DNA of 64,000 nt, from assembly GCA_019751945.1 (NCBI GenBank), contig JAIEMT010000016.1, positions 82,556 to 146,555 on the forward strand, in the 5' to 3' direction. The notes below the pieces were generated by a model, which did not search any database, was not told the origin of the DNA, and was given only the letters and a program-made list of their open reading frames with translations. This document shows, one piece after another, positions 20,736 to 30,375 of this stretch. Source of the stretch: a bacterium. Lineage in GTDB: Bacteria; Bdellovibrionota; UBA1018. The position numbers and the translations under genes are program-made. Position 1 is the stretch's first letter. Each line of letters begins with the position of its first letter.

Positions 20736-22469
20736 ATGGGTCGTGCGTGGTGGAGTCGTTTCTTATTACTGATTTTCTTTGTCGTTTTGGCTACCGTTTA
20801 CGTCATTCCGACGGTGGGCGGCCTCGATCCTGAGAAAACCAAGTTTCCGTTCACTAAGAAAATTAATTTAGGTTTGGATCTACAAGGCGGGCTCTACCTG
20901 GTTTTGGGCGCTGACTTTAATAAGGTGATGCGCGATGTGGTTCATCGTCAAGGCCCCGGCGTGGAAACCGATTTGAAAGAGAAGGGTGTTGTCGGAGCTC
21001 GCGCTCAAGGTGTGCACGATGGCTTTCCGGTCGACGATCCGCGAATCGTCGTGGACTTCGAACCGTCGAAGCGAGACGAAGTCTATAAAATCATCAAGAC
21101 CGATTACACGTATTTACGTTTGGCCGCAGAGAAGCCGGGTCATTTCGAATTCGGTTTGACTCGCGAATATAAAAACGAAATTCGTGAGCGCACGATCAAT
21201 CAAAGTAAGGAAGTCATTCGAAACCGTATCGATGAATTCGGCGTGGCCGAGCCGGCGATTACCACTCAAGGTGTTGATCGCATCGTGGTCGAGCTTCCTG
21301 GTATTCGCGAAGTCGACCGCGCAAAGGCATTGATTGGTCAGACTGCTCGCTTGGAGTTCAAGCTGGTAGATACGAAGCAGATGTCTCCCGATAAGCTGAT
21401 GCAGCTCATTGCCGACATCGAGAAGCAGCACAACGTTACCTTTAAAGAAGGTCAGAAGTTTTCGGACTATGTGAATAAGATTAACGAACACGCCAAGGGC
21501 AAGATCCCGGCAGGTTTGGAAATCGCGTTCCAGCGCGAGAACATGCCAGGCCAGGCCGCTGAAGCGGGAGCAAGTCGTTTCCCGTACCTTTTAAAGGCGA
21601 AGGCTGAAATTACTGGGGAAGATTTGCAAGACGCTCAGGTCACCTTTGATCGGGAGCGAGGCAATCAACCGCAAGTCGCTTTCCGTCTCACTCCCCGTGG
21701 GGCAGGTCTCTTCGATAAAGTCACGACCGAGCATACGCGTGAACAGTTTGCCATCGTTCTCGACAACGTCGTGAAGTCGGCTCCCGTCATTAACGAACGT
21801 ATCCCGAATGGGAGCGGCGTGATTTCCTTGGGCCGAGGCGGCGGGGATCAGCTTTTGAAAGAAGCAAAAGATTTGGCCATCGTGCTTCGAGCCGGTGCGC
21901 TTCCCACTCAGTTGGATTTCTTAGAACAACGCGTGGTGGGTCCGTCGTTGGGACAAGACTCGATTAAGAAGGGCGCGTTCGCCAGTTTGATCGGCTGTTT
22001 GGCGGTATTTGTTTTCGTTCTGATTTACTACCGAGTGAGCGGCGCCATCGCTGTCCTTTCACTGGTGCTGAACGTCCTATTCGTGTTGGCTATCTTAGTG
22101 GGGCTGGATGCGACGTTAACTCTTCCCGGTATCGCGGGGATTGCGTTGACGGTGGGTATCGCGGTCGACTCGAACGTCGTGATCTACGAACGTATTCGAG
22201 AAGAATTGCGGCACGGGAAAAGTCCCCATGGCGCAGTGGAGTCGGGGTTCCAAAAAGCTTTCCGAACCATTCTCGATGCGAACGTCACTAACGCTGCAGC
22301 AGCGCTTGTGTTGATGGTTTACGGAACAGGCCCCATCAAGGGTTTCGCAGTTACGATGATGATCGGGATTGTGACCACGCTGTTTACGGCAGTCTTTGTT
22401 TGTAAGTTGATCTTCGATTGGTACCTCCGAGTCCTCGAAGGAAAACGTACGGCTGAAATTAGTATCTGA
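20736..22469 (+). CDS. secD: Protein-export membrane protein SecD
   Basis: SecD (577 residues) uses the proton-motive force with SecF to pull preproteins out of SecYEG on the periplasmic side. The first helix (residues 5-27) is followed by GLDLQGGLYL, the large periplasmic P1 region (about 45-390) and five C-terminal helices of the RND type. These contain LPGIAGIALTVGIAVDSNVVIYERIREE, of which GIAVDSNV is the proton-relay segment with its Asp. GGAGAGAG precedes the ATG. There is a ten-base gap to secF. Confidence 0.97.
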   Translation: MGRAWWSRFLLLIFFVVLATVYVIPTVGGLDPEKTKFPFTKKINLGLDLQGGLYLVLGADFNKVMRDVVHRQGPGVETDLKEKGVVGARAQGVHDGFPVDDPRIVVDFEPSKRDEVYKIIKTDYTYLRLAAEKPGHFEFGLTREYKNEIRERTINQSKEVIRNRIDEFGVAEPAITTQGVDRIVVELPGIREVDRAKALIGQTARLEFKLVDTKQMSPDKLMQLIADIEKQHNVTFKEGQKFSDYVNKINEHAKGKIPAGLEIAFQRENMPGQAAEAGASRFPYLLKAKAEITGEDLQDAQVTFDRERGNQPQVAFRLTPRGAGLFDKVTTEHTREQFAIVLDNVVKSAPVINERIPNGSGVISLGRGGGDQLLKEAKDLAIVLRAGALPTQLDFLEQRVVGPSLGQDSIKKGAFASLIGCLAVFVFVLIYYRVSGAIAVLSLVLNVLFVLAILVGLDATLTLPGIAGIALTVGIAVDSNVVIYERIREELRHGKSPHGAVESGFQKAFRTILDANVTNAAAALVLMVYGTGPIKGFAVTMMIGIVTTLFTAVFVCKLIFDWYLRVLEGKRTAEISI

Positions 22470-22479
22470 GGCAACGACC

Positions 22480-23463
22480 ATGAAAAAAATGTTTGAAATC
22501 ATTCGGCCGGACACCAACATCAACTTCGTAGGACTGAGAAATTTCTATCTCGGCCTCTCAGTTTTTTTGATCGCCGGAACTTTGGTACTTTTCTATACCA
22601 AGGGGTTGAACTACGGCATCGACTATACGGGCGGTGCAGAAGTTCAGATCCGAGTTCCTCAAGCCTGGGATATTAGTAAAGTTCGTAGTGAATTAGAAAA
22701 TGCAGAGATTAAAGGTCTTAAGGTTCAACAGATTGGTGAGCCTAAAGATTCCCAGTACCTGGTGAAAGCTCAAGGGGATGAAAGCTCTTTGAATAAAGTC
22801 GCGGGACAGGTTTCTGCGGCGCTTTTGAAATCTCTGAAGGCTAGCGATTTCGAAATTCAGCGAGCAGACGTGGTCGGTCCTGCTGCAGGTGAAAGTCTGC
22901 GCATGAGCGGTTATCTCTCCATGCTCTACGCCCTGCTTTGCATCTTGGTTTACGTCACCATTCGATTTGATTTGAGATACTCGCCCGGTGCCGTGTTGGC
23001 GTTGTTCCACGACAGTGTGATCACCATGGGCGTGTTCATTGTGACTCAGAAGCAGTTTGACCTTCAGATTTTGGCCGCCGTCTTGGCGTTGATCGGTTAT
23101 TCGAATAACGACACGATCATCGTTTACGACCGAGTTCGTGAAACCTTACACAATCACCCAGGCATGGATATCGAGAAGGCCGTGAATAAAGCGGTGAACG
23201 AGACCTTGGGACGAACTATTCTGACCTCGGCTTGTACCTTCCTGACTGTGTTCTCGCTGTGGATGTTCGGCGGAAAAGTGATTGAGGACTTCGCATTTAC
23301 ATTGATGGTGGGCTTGGTGGTCGGAGCTTATTCGTCCATCTTCGTTGCCAGCTCGTTCGTGATCACGATGACTCATTATTATGAGCGTCGGGCTGCGAAG
23401 CAAAAGTCGTCGGGCAGCAAGCGCCGCGTGCACGTCAAGCCGGAGCCGAAGTTCGAATCGTAG
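22480..23463 (+). CDS. secF: Protein-export membrane protein SecF
   Basis: SecF (327 residues) has six expected membrane helices. The N-terminal GLNYGIDYTGGAEVQIR block is the SecF signature. The RND-type region near residues 195-225 has ALIGYSNNDTIIVYDRVRE, in which Asn-Asp replaces the more usual Ser-x-Asn-Asp, and the Asp that carries protons is kept. A basic Lys/Arg tail (residues 305-327) is cytosolic. It is the last gene of the export cluster; recJ follows after 21 bases. Confidence 0.96.
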   Translation: MKKMFEIIRPDTNINFVGLRNFYLGLSVFLIAGTLVLFYTKGLNYGIDYTGGAEVQIRVPQAWDISKVRSELENAEIKGLKVQQIGEPKDSQYLVKAQGDESSLNKVAGQVSAALLKSLKASDFEIQRADVVGPAAGESLRMSGYLSMLYALLCILVYVTIRFDLRYSPGAVLALFHDSVITMGVFIVTQKQFDLQILAAVLALIGYSNNDTIIVYDRVRETLHNHPGMDIEKAVNKAVNETLGRTILTSACTFLTVFSLWMFGGKVIEDFAFTLMVGLVVGAYSSIFVASSFVITMTHYYERRAAKQKSSGSKRRVHVKPEPKFES

Positions 23464-23484
23464 TTCAGGGGTATTGGGGGAAAA

Positions 23485-25281
23485 TTGGGGAAGACGTTGG
23501 AACCGAGGCCTTGGAAGCTTCGTGCGCCTGAGGACCAGGCCGAACAAGATGCGCTCGCATCGAGGGTTCAAAACCTTCAGGCCGAGACCGGTCTTTCGCG
23601 TCTGACCTTACAAATCAGTCTTTCTCGGGGACTGGAGTCCGCCGAAGCCATCCAGCACTTTCTTTCTCCTCGTTTAGAAGAGCTCAAAGATCCGTTCACC
23701 ATTCAGGACATGTCCAAGGCGATCGAACGTCTGAGTCTCGCTCGGGCTCAGAAGGAAAGGCTCCGAGTTTTTGGGGACTACGACGTCGATGGCACCACGG
23801 GTGCCGCGCTCTTTACCTGGATCTTTCGGGAGTTCGGTTTTGAGTTCGATGTGCGCCAGCCCGATCGTTTCAAAGATGGTTATGGGTTGAACGTTGCTGC
23901 CGTGGAAGATGCCAAGGCAGCCGGTGTTCAGATCTTAGTGACCGTTGATTGCGGAATCACCAGCTTCGATGCCATTCGAAGAGCAGGGGAGTTGGGAATC
24001 GAAGTCATCGTGGTGGATCATCATCAGATTGACTCTACCAAGGGAGTGCCGCCTGCCTACGCCGTTTTAGATCCGCAGCGCGCAGACTGTCCGAGTGGTT
24101 TGAAACAGCTCTGTGGATGTGGTTTGGCATTCTATGTGGCGCGGGCTCTGCGATCGCACGGAAGGCAGCAGGGATGGTGGGCGCCCGGAGCCGAACCCAA
24201 TTTAAAACAACATCTCGATTTAGTGGTTCTCGCTACAGCAGCTGACATGGTTCCGCTGACGGGTGACAATCACACGCTCGTTCGCCACGGGCTACAAATT
24301 CTGAAGCACAGTAAGAAGCCAGGAGTGCGCGCATTGCTGGAGTCTGCGGGCTTAGCGGGTTCTGCTGTTTCGGGAACTCGAGATCTGACACCTAGTCACC
24401 TGGGTTTTGTTCTGGGACCGCGAATCAATGCCTCGGGTCGCTTAGGTTCTGCTTCAACAGCTTGGGAATTGCTCACGACGGATGATCCTCTCCGTGCAGC
24501 CGAATTGGCTCAGACTCTCGATCAGATGAATCGCGAGCGGGCGCAGATTCAGAATCAGATTTGGGACGAAGTCCGTCGCAAGGTCGAAACCGGCTTGGCT
24601 GCAGGAAAATTTCGGCATGGAATTGTGGTGGGTGATCCTGGTTGGCACGAAGGGGTGATTGGAATTGTCGCTTCAAGAGTGGTGGAGGCTTTCAGAAAAC
24701 CAGCGGCCATACTCTCACTTCGAGAAGATTACGGCAAGGGCAGTGTTCGCACTTACGCTGGAAAAAATGTTTTAGAAGCGCTGAAACGGTCGTCCCGATT
24801 CTTACGGACTTTTGGTGGGCACCAGCATGCTGCGGGTTTGAGCGTCGAGCTCGATCAGTTCGACGCCTTTGCAGAAGCCTTCGATCAAGCGCTCAGTGAG
24901 ATTGAAGTCGATGCAGGCGCGTTGCCCCTTCTCATTGAAGGTCCTTGCGAAGTGGAAGAGCTTGATGTGAAGGCGTTGCAGGAGATCGAAGCGCTCGGGC
25001 CGTTTGGTCCAGGAAATCCCGAGCCTGTTTTTACGATGCGTGCCTCTGTAAAAAGCAAAAGAGTACTAAAAGAGCGTCATTTAAAACTCAATCTTGCACC
25101 AGCAGGATCGGGACGGGCCCGTACCATCGAAGCCATTTGGTTTCACGCTGCCGAGATGATGGAAGAGTCGGGGGAAAGCTTGGAGACAGCGGATTCCGAG
25201 TGGGCCGGAGTTCCTGAATTGAATCGTTTTCGAGGGCGGGTCACGCCGACTTTTCGCGTCCGCGATTGGCGAAAAATCTAA
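23485..25281 (+). CDS. recJ: Single-stranded-DNA-specific exonuclease RecJ
   Basis: RecJ (598 residues) degrades single-stranded DNA 5' to 3' in recombination and mismatch repair. DHH-family motifs I-IV are present: DYDVDG, VDCG, VVDHHQ (DHH) and the later GPRINASGR and DLV...ATAADMVPL. The DHHA1 domain with SGGHQHAAG-type residues (FGGHQHAAG, near residue 450) and a C-terminal OB domain (residues 480-598) complete it. The start is a TTG preceded by a G-rich site; no better ATG is available. Confidence 0.94.
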   Translation: MGKTLEPRPWKLRAPEDQAEQDALASRVQNLQAETGLSRLTLQISLSRGLESAEAIQHFLSPRLEELKDPFTIQDMSKAIERLSLARAQKERLRVFGDYDVDGTTGAALFTWIFREFGFEFDVRQPDRFKDGYGLNVAAVEDAKAAGVQILVTVDCGITSFDAIRRAGELGIEVIVVDHHQIDSTKGVPPAYAVLDPQRADCPSGLKQLCGCGLAFYVARALRSHGRQQGWWAPGAEPNLKQHLDLVVLATAADMVPLTGDNHTLVRHGLQILKHSKKPGVRALLESAGLAGSAVSGTRDLTPSHLGFVLGPRINASGRLGSASTAWELLTTDDPLRAAELAQTLDQMNRERAQIQNQIWDEVRRKVETGLAAGKFRHGIVVGDPGWHEGVIGIVASRVVEAFRKPAAILSLREDYGKGSVRTYAGKNVLEALKRSSRFLRTFGGHQHAAGLSVELDQFDAFAEAFDQALSEIEVDAGALPLLIEGPCEVEELDVKALQEIEALGPFGPGNPEPVFTMRASVKSKRVLKERHLKLNLAPAGSGRARTIEAIWFHAAEMMEESGESLETADSEWAGVPELNRFRGRVTPTFRVRDWRKI

Positions 25282-25306
25282 AACCGGGCATCAGTCGCCG
25301 GTGGGA

Positions 25307-25333
25307 AGTTTCTGCATCTTTAACGCAGAAATT
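25307..25333 (+). terminator. Weak hairpin after recJ
   Basis: TTTCTGC (25309-25315) and GCAGAAA (25325-25331) can pair with a nine-base loop, extended by two more pairs, and are followed by TTTATT. The stem is short and the T-run interrupted, so termination after recJ would be partial. It lies 20 bases before the protease start. Confidence 0.3.
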
Positions 25334-25353
25334 TATTAAATTAACATTGAATA

Positions 25354-27066
25354 GTGTCCAAAGACCTTCGTCAGCAAATCTTCGTAGCTGGAGTTATTTC
25401 GTTCGCTCTTGTCTCGGCCACTTTCGCGGCAAAGTCGGGAAAAAGTCTTGGAGTCGCTCAACGACCGGACTACGTTCCAGGCGAAGTCCTTGTGAAACTG
25501 AATGCTGAGACCGTTCGTACCTTGAACAACGACGCCATGTCGGGAGTGGTTGGCCAGTTAGTTTCCCAGAAACTGAGCGGTGCGGCGGTTCTCTCGGTAA
25601 ACGCATTGAAGACCGATCGAAGCCTCTTTAAAGTTCAGATCGAAACCCGCGATGTGGAGTTAGCCAGTGAAAAAATCGCAAGCCATCCTTCAGTCGAGTA
25701 CGCTGAACCGAACTATTACTTTTATGCCACAGGACTTCCGAATGACCCGGACTTCAGTAAAACTTGGTCATTAAAAAACACCGGCCAAAGTGATTCTCGC
25801 CAGGTTGCCGGCACTCCGGGAATGGACCTCGATGTCACTCGTCTTTGGGATGAAGGGATCACCGGAAGTGAGAACGTCTTAGTAGCTGTTGTCGATACGG
25901 GGGTGGATTGGACTCATCCCGATCTCGCAGCAAATCTTTTCACCAATCGAGCCGAATCTGGCGCCCAAGCCATCGATGGCGTCGACAATGACCGCAACGG
26001 CTTCATTGATGATGAACATGGTTGGAACTTCGCCGCGAAAACGAATAATTCTCGCGACGACAACGGCCACGGTACTCACGTTTCAGGGACCATCGGCGCG
26101 GTCGGTAACGATCGCGTCGGTATTCCGGGTGTGAACTGGAATGTTTCGATTCTTCCAGTGAAGTATCTCACCGCAGCCGGAGTAGGTACCACCGCTGACG
26201 GTGTGGATGCCATTAACTACGCCCACAAGATGAACGCCCGAATCATTAATTGTAGCTGGGTGGGGCGCAATTTCTCACAAGCTCTCAATGACGCCATTGA
26301 AAGTGCTGGTAAAGACGGAATACTGGTGGTGGCTGCCGCTGGTAACAACGGCTCGAGCAATGACTCCGTTCCTCTCTATCCCGCAAACTATCCACTCGAC
26401 AATATTGTGTCCGTCGCGGCTCTCGATAATCGTGGCTTGCTGACGGGTTTCTCGAACTTTGGGAAGTTCTCAACAGACGTCGCGGCTCCCGGAAATGATA
26501 TTTGGAGCACGCTCCCCGGCGGGAAGTACGGCGCAAACAGTGGAACTTCGATGGCAGCACCTCACGTTGCGGGTGTGGCAGCGTTGATGCTCTCTCAGAA
26601 CCCCGGTGCCACTCCGACAGATTTAAGGCAGCGTTTGATCAATGGAAGCATTCCCTCCGATACGCTTCGATCTAAACTCTTAGCAAAAGGTCGAGTGAGC
26701 GCTTACAACTCGGTTCACGGAATTGTCGCCAAAAAACCAGATCCTTTAGAATCCGATTGGATCGACGAATCCTTTAGCGCAGATAGCGCGCATCCGTATG
26801 CGAACGGCACTGATCAATCTTTTGTCGTGTCTCATCCGGGGGCTACGGCTATTCGTGTGATATTTGAACAACTCGATACGGAACGACGATACGATCAAGT
26901 GTTCATTCAGGACGGACAAGGGAAGGTTGTCGAGGAATTGTCTGGATCTTTTACCCGCTACGCTTCAGAGTATGTACGAGGCGATAAACTCGTCGTTCGA
27001 CTTAAATCCGATGGAACGAACAATGCCTATGGTCTCAAAATCAACACCCTTCAGTATACGAAATAA
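25354..27066 (+). CDS. Secreted subtilisin-like serine protease (S8)
   Basis: A 570-residue subtilase. A signal peptide (1-30) is followed by an I9-like propeptide (PDYVPGEVLVKL to about residue 120, ending VEYAEPNYYF). In the catalytic domain the triad Asp is at 181 (VVDTGVDWTHPD), His at 239 (NGHGTHVSG) and Ser at 399 (GTSMAAPHVAG), with the oxyanion Asn in AAAGNNGS. A beta-rich C-terminal region of about 110 residues (470-570) may help secretion or substrate binding. The start is a GTG. It is likely exported to the periplasm or outside, where it would digest protein. It overlaps the next gene slightly. Confidence 0.93.
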   Translation: MSKDLRQQIFVAGVISFALVSATFAAKSGKSLGVAQRPDYVPGEVLVKLNAETVRTLNNDAMSGVVGQLVSQKLSGAAVLSVNALKTDRSLFKVQIETRDVELASEKIASHPSVEYAEPNYYFYATGLPNDPDFSKTWSLKNTGQSDSRQVAGTPGMDLDVTRLWDEGITGSENVLVAVVDTGVDWTHPDLAANLFTNRAESGAQAIDGVDNDRNGFIDDEHGWNFAAKTNNSRDDNGHGTHVSGTIGAVGNDRVGIPGVNWNVSILPVKYLTAAGVGTTADGVDAINYAHKMNARIINCSWVGRNFSQALNDAIESAGKDGILVVAAAGNNGSSNDSVPLYPANYPLDNIVSVAALDNRGLLTGFSNFGKFSTDVAAPGNDIWSTLPGGKYGANSGTSMAAPHVAGVAALMLSQNPGATPTDLRQRLINGSIPSDTLRSKLLAKGRVSAYNSVHGIVAKKPDPLESDWIDESFSADSAHPYANGTDQSFVVSHPGATAIRVIFEQLDTERRYDQVFIQDGQGKVVEELSGSFTRYASEYVRGDKLVVRLKSDGTNNAYGLKINTLQYTK

Positions 27067-27589
27067 GCTTCCTCTCATTTTTCTTTTGGTTTTTGCAACC
27101 CAGCTCGCTTTCGCGAACGATGGGGTCAAAGAATCTGCGGCTGATGTAGCGGCGAAGGAAAAGGCGGCGAAAGCGGCTGCGAAGGAAGCGGCAAAAGAGG
27201 GCAAGGTTCTTCTCAAGCTTTTTAAGAACGCCCAAGACATTGAAATGAAGGCGCAAGACCATCGTTTTAAAGTGGAGTTGAAGGAGTTTGATCAGGCTCA
27301 AGCTGCGAAGCGAAAGGAATTTCAAACCACCGAAACGGCTAAACGTCGAAAGTTTTTTGATGAGAATACGCGCGGTCCTGAGCGTCGCAAGTACATGCAC
27401 GAGTTGATCGATCGCCGGAAAGAATTAGAAGCGAGCTTGAAAGATGAGCGCACTAGAAAAACCCAGGAACAAACGGATGCTCGTCTCAGCATGAAGCAAA
27501 AGCACGAAGATCATCTGAAAAAGTTCGAAGAAAAAATTCAGAAGGGGGAACGCCCCTCGGAAGACCTCTGGCCAAAACTAGGCCGATAA
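27023..27589 (+). CDS. Secreted Lys/Ala/Glu-rich coiled-coil protein
   Basis: About 188 residues with a signal peptide (hydrophobic core LPLIFLLVFATQLAFA). The mature part consists almost wholly of charged helices: an Ala/Lys repeat (AAKEKAAKAAAKEAAKEG, about 45-62), then Lys/Arg/Glu-rich coiled coil to the end. The start may be 27023 or the ATG two codons later; both lie inside the end of the protease gene, so the two are coupled. It could be a structural, cell-wall-binding or chaperone-like periplasmic protein; no family recognised. Confidence 0.6.
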   Translation: MPMVSKSTPFSIRNKLPLIFLLVFATQLAFANDGVKESAADVAAKEKAAKAAAKEAAKEGKVLLKLFKNAQDIEMKAQDHRFKVELKEFDQAQAAKRKEFQTTETAKRRKFFDENTRGPERRKYMHELIDRRKELEASLKDERTRKTQEQTDARLSMKQKHEDHLKKFEEKIQKGERPSEDLWPKLGR

Positions 27590-27596
27590 TTGATAA

Positions 27597-29804
27597 TTAG
27601 GATTTCACTCTCTCTACTGTAATCACGCCCTTCTTGCCCTCTAGGGCGCTCGTGACTCGCTGGAGCTGTCCGACGTTAAAAACTTCGACGTCAAAAATGG
27701 CGATCGCTTTGCGATCTTTCGTCGTACGAATATTCGCCGAGGCGATGTTCACCCCACAGGAACTGATGGTTTGGGACATCAGTGCAAGCAAGCCGGGCTC
27801 ATCCAAAGACAATACTCGAATTCGAACGTGGCGAGTGAAGCCAGCAGAACCCTTCTCGGGTTTTTCCTGAACGTTCCAGCGAACGTCCACGCGGCGTTCC
27901 GGGTCGTTGTCGTTGGCTTTCGGACAAGTGGCCATGTGAACGGTCACGCCCCGTCCTCGGGTGATGAAGCCAATAATGCTATCGCCCGGAAGCGGGCTAC
28001 AGCAGCGCCCAAATCGAATCAGCACGTCGTTCAGGTTCTCCACAACAATGGCGTTTCGTGAGTCGGCTTTTTTCTTGGCCGAAGTGAAAACGCGCTTCAA
28101 GAAGCTGGCTTCTTCCTGCTTGGGAGGCTCTGCTTTTTTCGCGGCCGCCAGAACGTCCTTAGGTACTAAGGCTTCAATGATGGGTTCTGGAGTAAGACGT
28201 CCGTATCCCAGAAAAATATACAGTTCTTCAGGCGTGCGAATATTCATGTTGGAAATAGCGCGTTGAATGTCGCCGTTTTTTTCCGCCTTGTTCAAGGAGA
28301 TACTGTACTGGCGTAGAGCTTTGTCGAGTAACTCTTCACCCAGCTCGCGAGCTCGGACACGTTCTTGTTGTTTAATGAAGGCGCGAATTTTTGCCTTAGC
28401 GCGCGAACTCTTGACGATCTTCAGCCAATCTTTGGAAGGCGATTGAGAAGGAGCTGTGATGACCTCAATGGTATCGCCGGATTTTAAGCGATGCTTCAGA
28501 GGTACGATCTTCCCGTTAACCTTCGCGCCGACACACTTGTTGCCGACATCTGTATGAACGGCATAAGCAAAGTCGAGGGGAGTGGCGTTGTAGGGAAGCT
28601 CTTTGACCTCGCCCTTGGGAGTGAACACGAAAACGTCGTCGGCAAAGAGATCGATCTTCACCGTCTCTAAGAATTCATTCGGATCTTGAAGGTCCTTATG
28701 CCACTCGAGCAGGCGATTGACCCACTCCACATTTTCGCGTGAACGAGTGTCGAACTTTCCTTCTTTATATTTCCAGTGCGCAGCAATCCCCTTTTCCGCC
28801 ACCTGATGCATTTCATAAGTGCGGATTTGGATTTCCATTCGTTCGCCGTACGGACCAATCGCGGTGGTGTGAAGTGATTGATAACCGTTCGGCTTTGGCA
28901 TGGCGATGTAGTCTTTGAATCGTCCAGGAACGGGCTTGTACTGGGCGTGAATCACGCCGAGAGCTTTGTAACATTCCGTAATATTGTCGACGAGAATACG
29001 AAATGCGATGAGATCTTGAATCTCTTCGTAATCGACATTCTGTCGTTCCATCTTTTTAAAGATGGAATAGAAGTGCTTCGCACGACCGACGATTTGCGCA
29101 TTCATGTCGTATTCTTTGAGTTTCTCACCCAAAATGTCCGTCACTTCTTCAATGTATTTTTCGCGCTCCTTCTTAGTCTTCTGAACGGTGTTGGCCAGTT
29201 TGTAATAAATATCGGCGTGCAAATAGCGTAAGCAAAGGTCTTCGAGTTCTTGCTTGATCCAGCTAATTCCCAATCGGTTTGCGATCGGCGCGTAAATGTC
29301 GATGGTCTCTTGAGCGACAGCGATTTGCTTAGCCTTGGGAAGGTGCTCAAGCGTTCGCATATTGTTCAAGCGATCGGCGAGCTTAATCAGAATGACTCGA
29401 ATGTCTTTGGCCATGGCCAAAATCATTTTTCGAAAGTTCTCGGCCTGCTTTTCTTCTGAAGTCTTAAAAGTAATTTTGGAGAGTTTCGTTACCCCGTCCA
29501 CCAGTTCGGCGATGTCCTTGCCAAACTCTTTTTCAATCTGTTCCAGAGTGGCGTGAGTATCTTCAACCGTGTCATGTAAAAGGCCCGTGACGATGCTAGA
29601 AATATCGAGGCGCAATTCCGCCAAGGTTTGAGCGACATCGGCAGGGTGAACCATGTAGGGTTCCCCGCTTGAACGCAATTGCCCCTTGTGGGCATCTTCA
29701 GCAAATTTGAAGGCCTTTTGAATCAGGTCGGGTTTTGCTTCGGGGTAGTAACTGGCGACGGCGTCCCAGATGGTCTTGACCGTGGCCTCTTTATGTTTTG
29801 CCAC
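27597..29804 (-). CDS. Bifunctional (p)ppGpp synthetase/hydrolase (RSH)
   Basis: A 735-residue long RSH enzyme that makes and degrades (p)ppGpp in the stringent response. The HD hydrolase domain is intact (GLLHDTVEDT near residue 75). The synthetase has the RFKD motif of bifunctional enzymes (GRFKDYIAMPKPNGYQS, near 296) rather than the acidic form of RelA-only enzymes. TGS (about 390-455), a zinc-finger-like region with CC (FGRCCSPLPGD) and a final ACT domain follow, so ribosome-linked regulation is expected. It is the last gene of accA-yicC-gmk-RSH and overlaps gmk by 14 bases. Upstream of it there is no rpoZ, often found between gmk and spoT. Confidence 0.96.
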   Translation of the reverse strand: MAKHKEATVKTIWDAVASYYPEAKPDLIQKAFKFAEDAHKGQLRSSGEPYMVHPADVAQTLAELRLDISSIVTGLLHDTVEDTHATLEQIEKEFGKDIAELVDGVTKLSKITFKTSEEKQAENFRKMILAMAKDIRVILIKLADRLNNMRTLEHLPKAKQIAVAQETIDIYAPIANRLGISWIKQELEDLCLRYLHADIYYKLANTVQKTKKEREKYIEEVTDILGEKLKEYDMNAQIVGRAKHFYSIFKKMERQNVDYEEIQDLIAFRILVDNITECYKALGVIHAQYKPVPGRFKDYIAMPKPNGYQSLHTTAIGPYGERMEIQIRTYEMHQVAEKGIAAHWKYKEGKFDTRSRENVEWVNRLLEWHKDLQDPNEFLETVKIDLFADDVFVFTPKGEVKELPYNATPLDFAYAVHTDVGNKCVGAKVNGKIVPLKHRLKSGDTIEVITAPSQSPSKDWLKIVKSSRAKAKIRAFIKQQERVRARELGEELLDKALRQYSISLNKAEKNGDIQRAISNMNIRTPEELYIFLGYGRLTPEPIIEALVPKDVLAAAKKAEPPKQEEASFLKRVFTSAKKKADSRNAIVVENLNDVLIRFGRCCSPLPGDSIIGFITRGRGVTVHMATCPKANDNDPERRVDVRWNVQEKPEKGSAGFTRHVRIRVLSLDEPGLLALMSQTISSCGVNIASANIRTTKDRKAIAIFDVEVFNVGQLQRVTSALEGKKGVITVERVKS

Positions 29805-30375
29805 CTGTCGACCCTCTCTTGAGATGTCCCGCGACGATCGTCTTCAATTCCTGAAACGCCTGGTCCAGATCATCATTCAAAATCTGATGATCAAAGAGGG
29901 GTGCTTGCTTCATTTCGTGTTGCGCATTCTCGAGGCGCTTAAGGATCGAGGTTTCCGTTTCGGTTCCTCGTTTTCGGAGTCGCTCTTCTAACGCTTTAAA
30001 GTTTGGAGGAGCAATAAAGAAAGTCACACACTGAGATTTAAATTTTTGCCGAAGGGAGTGTGCTCCCTGAACGTCAATGTCTAGAAGTAGGGATTTTCCG
30101 GCGTTAAAGGCGTGGTCCACTTGGTCCATCGATGTGCCGTAATAGTTTCCATGCACTAAGGCCCATTCTGCGAAGCGCCCAATCTTGATCTGTCTTTCGA
30201 AGTCGTCTTTCCCAATGAAGTGGTACTCGACCTTGTCTTTCTCTTGCCCGCGCGGTTTACGAGTGGTTGAAGAAATAGAAAGGACGAGCTGATCTGGGAA
30301 CTCTTCTAAGAGGCGCGAGCAGAGAGTGGTTTTTCCGGCCCCTGAGGGAGCAGAGAGAATAAAAAGTTTGCTCAT
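29791..30375 (-). CDS. gmk: Guanylate kinase
   Basis: Gmk (194 residues) phosphorylates GMP to GDP. The P-loop SAPSGAGKTTL is at residues 8-18, the GMP-binding segments SSTTRKPRGQE and VEYHFI are typical, and LLDIDVQGA holds the Walker B region. Length is close to the usual 200. The start overlaps the yicC stop by four bases and its end overlaps the RSH gene by 14. The guanine nucleotide kinase and the alarmone enzyme are thus translationally linked. Confidence 0.96.
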   Translation of the reverse strand: MSKLFILSAPSGAGKTTLCSRLLEEFPDQLVLSISSTTRKPRGQEKDKVEYHFIGKDDFERQIKIGRFAEWALVHGNYYGTSMDQVDHAFNAGKSLLLDIDVQGAHSLRQKFKSQCVTFFIAPPNFKALEERLRKRGTETETSILKRLENAQHEMKQAPLFDHQILNDDLDQAFQELKTIVAGHLKRGSTGGKT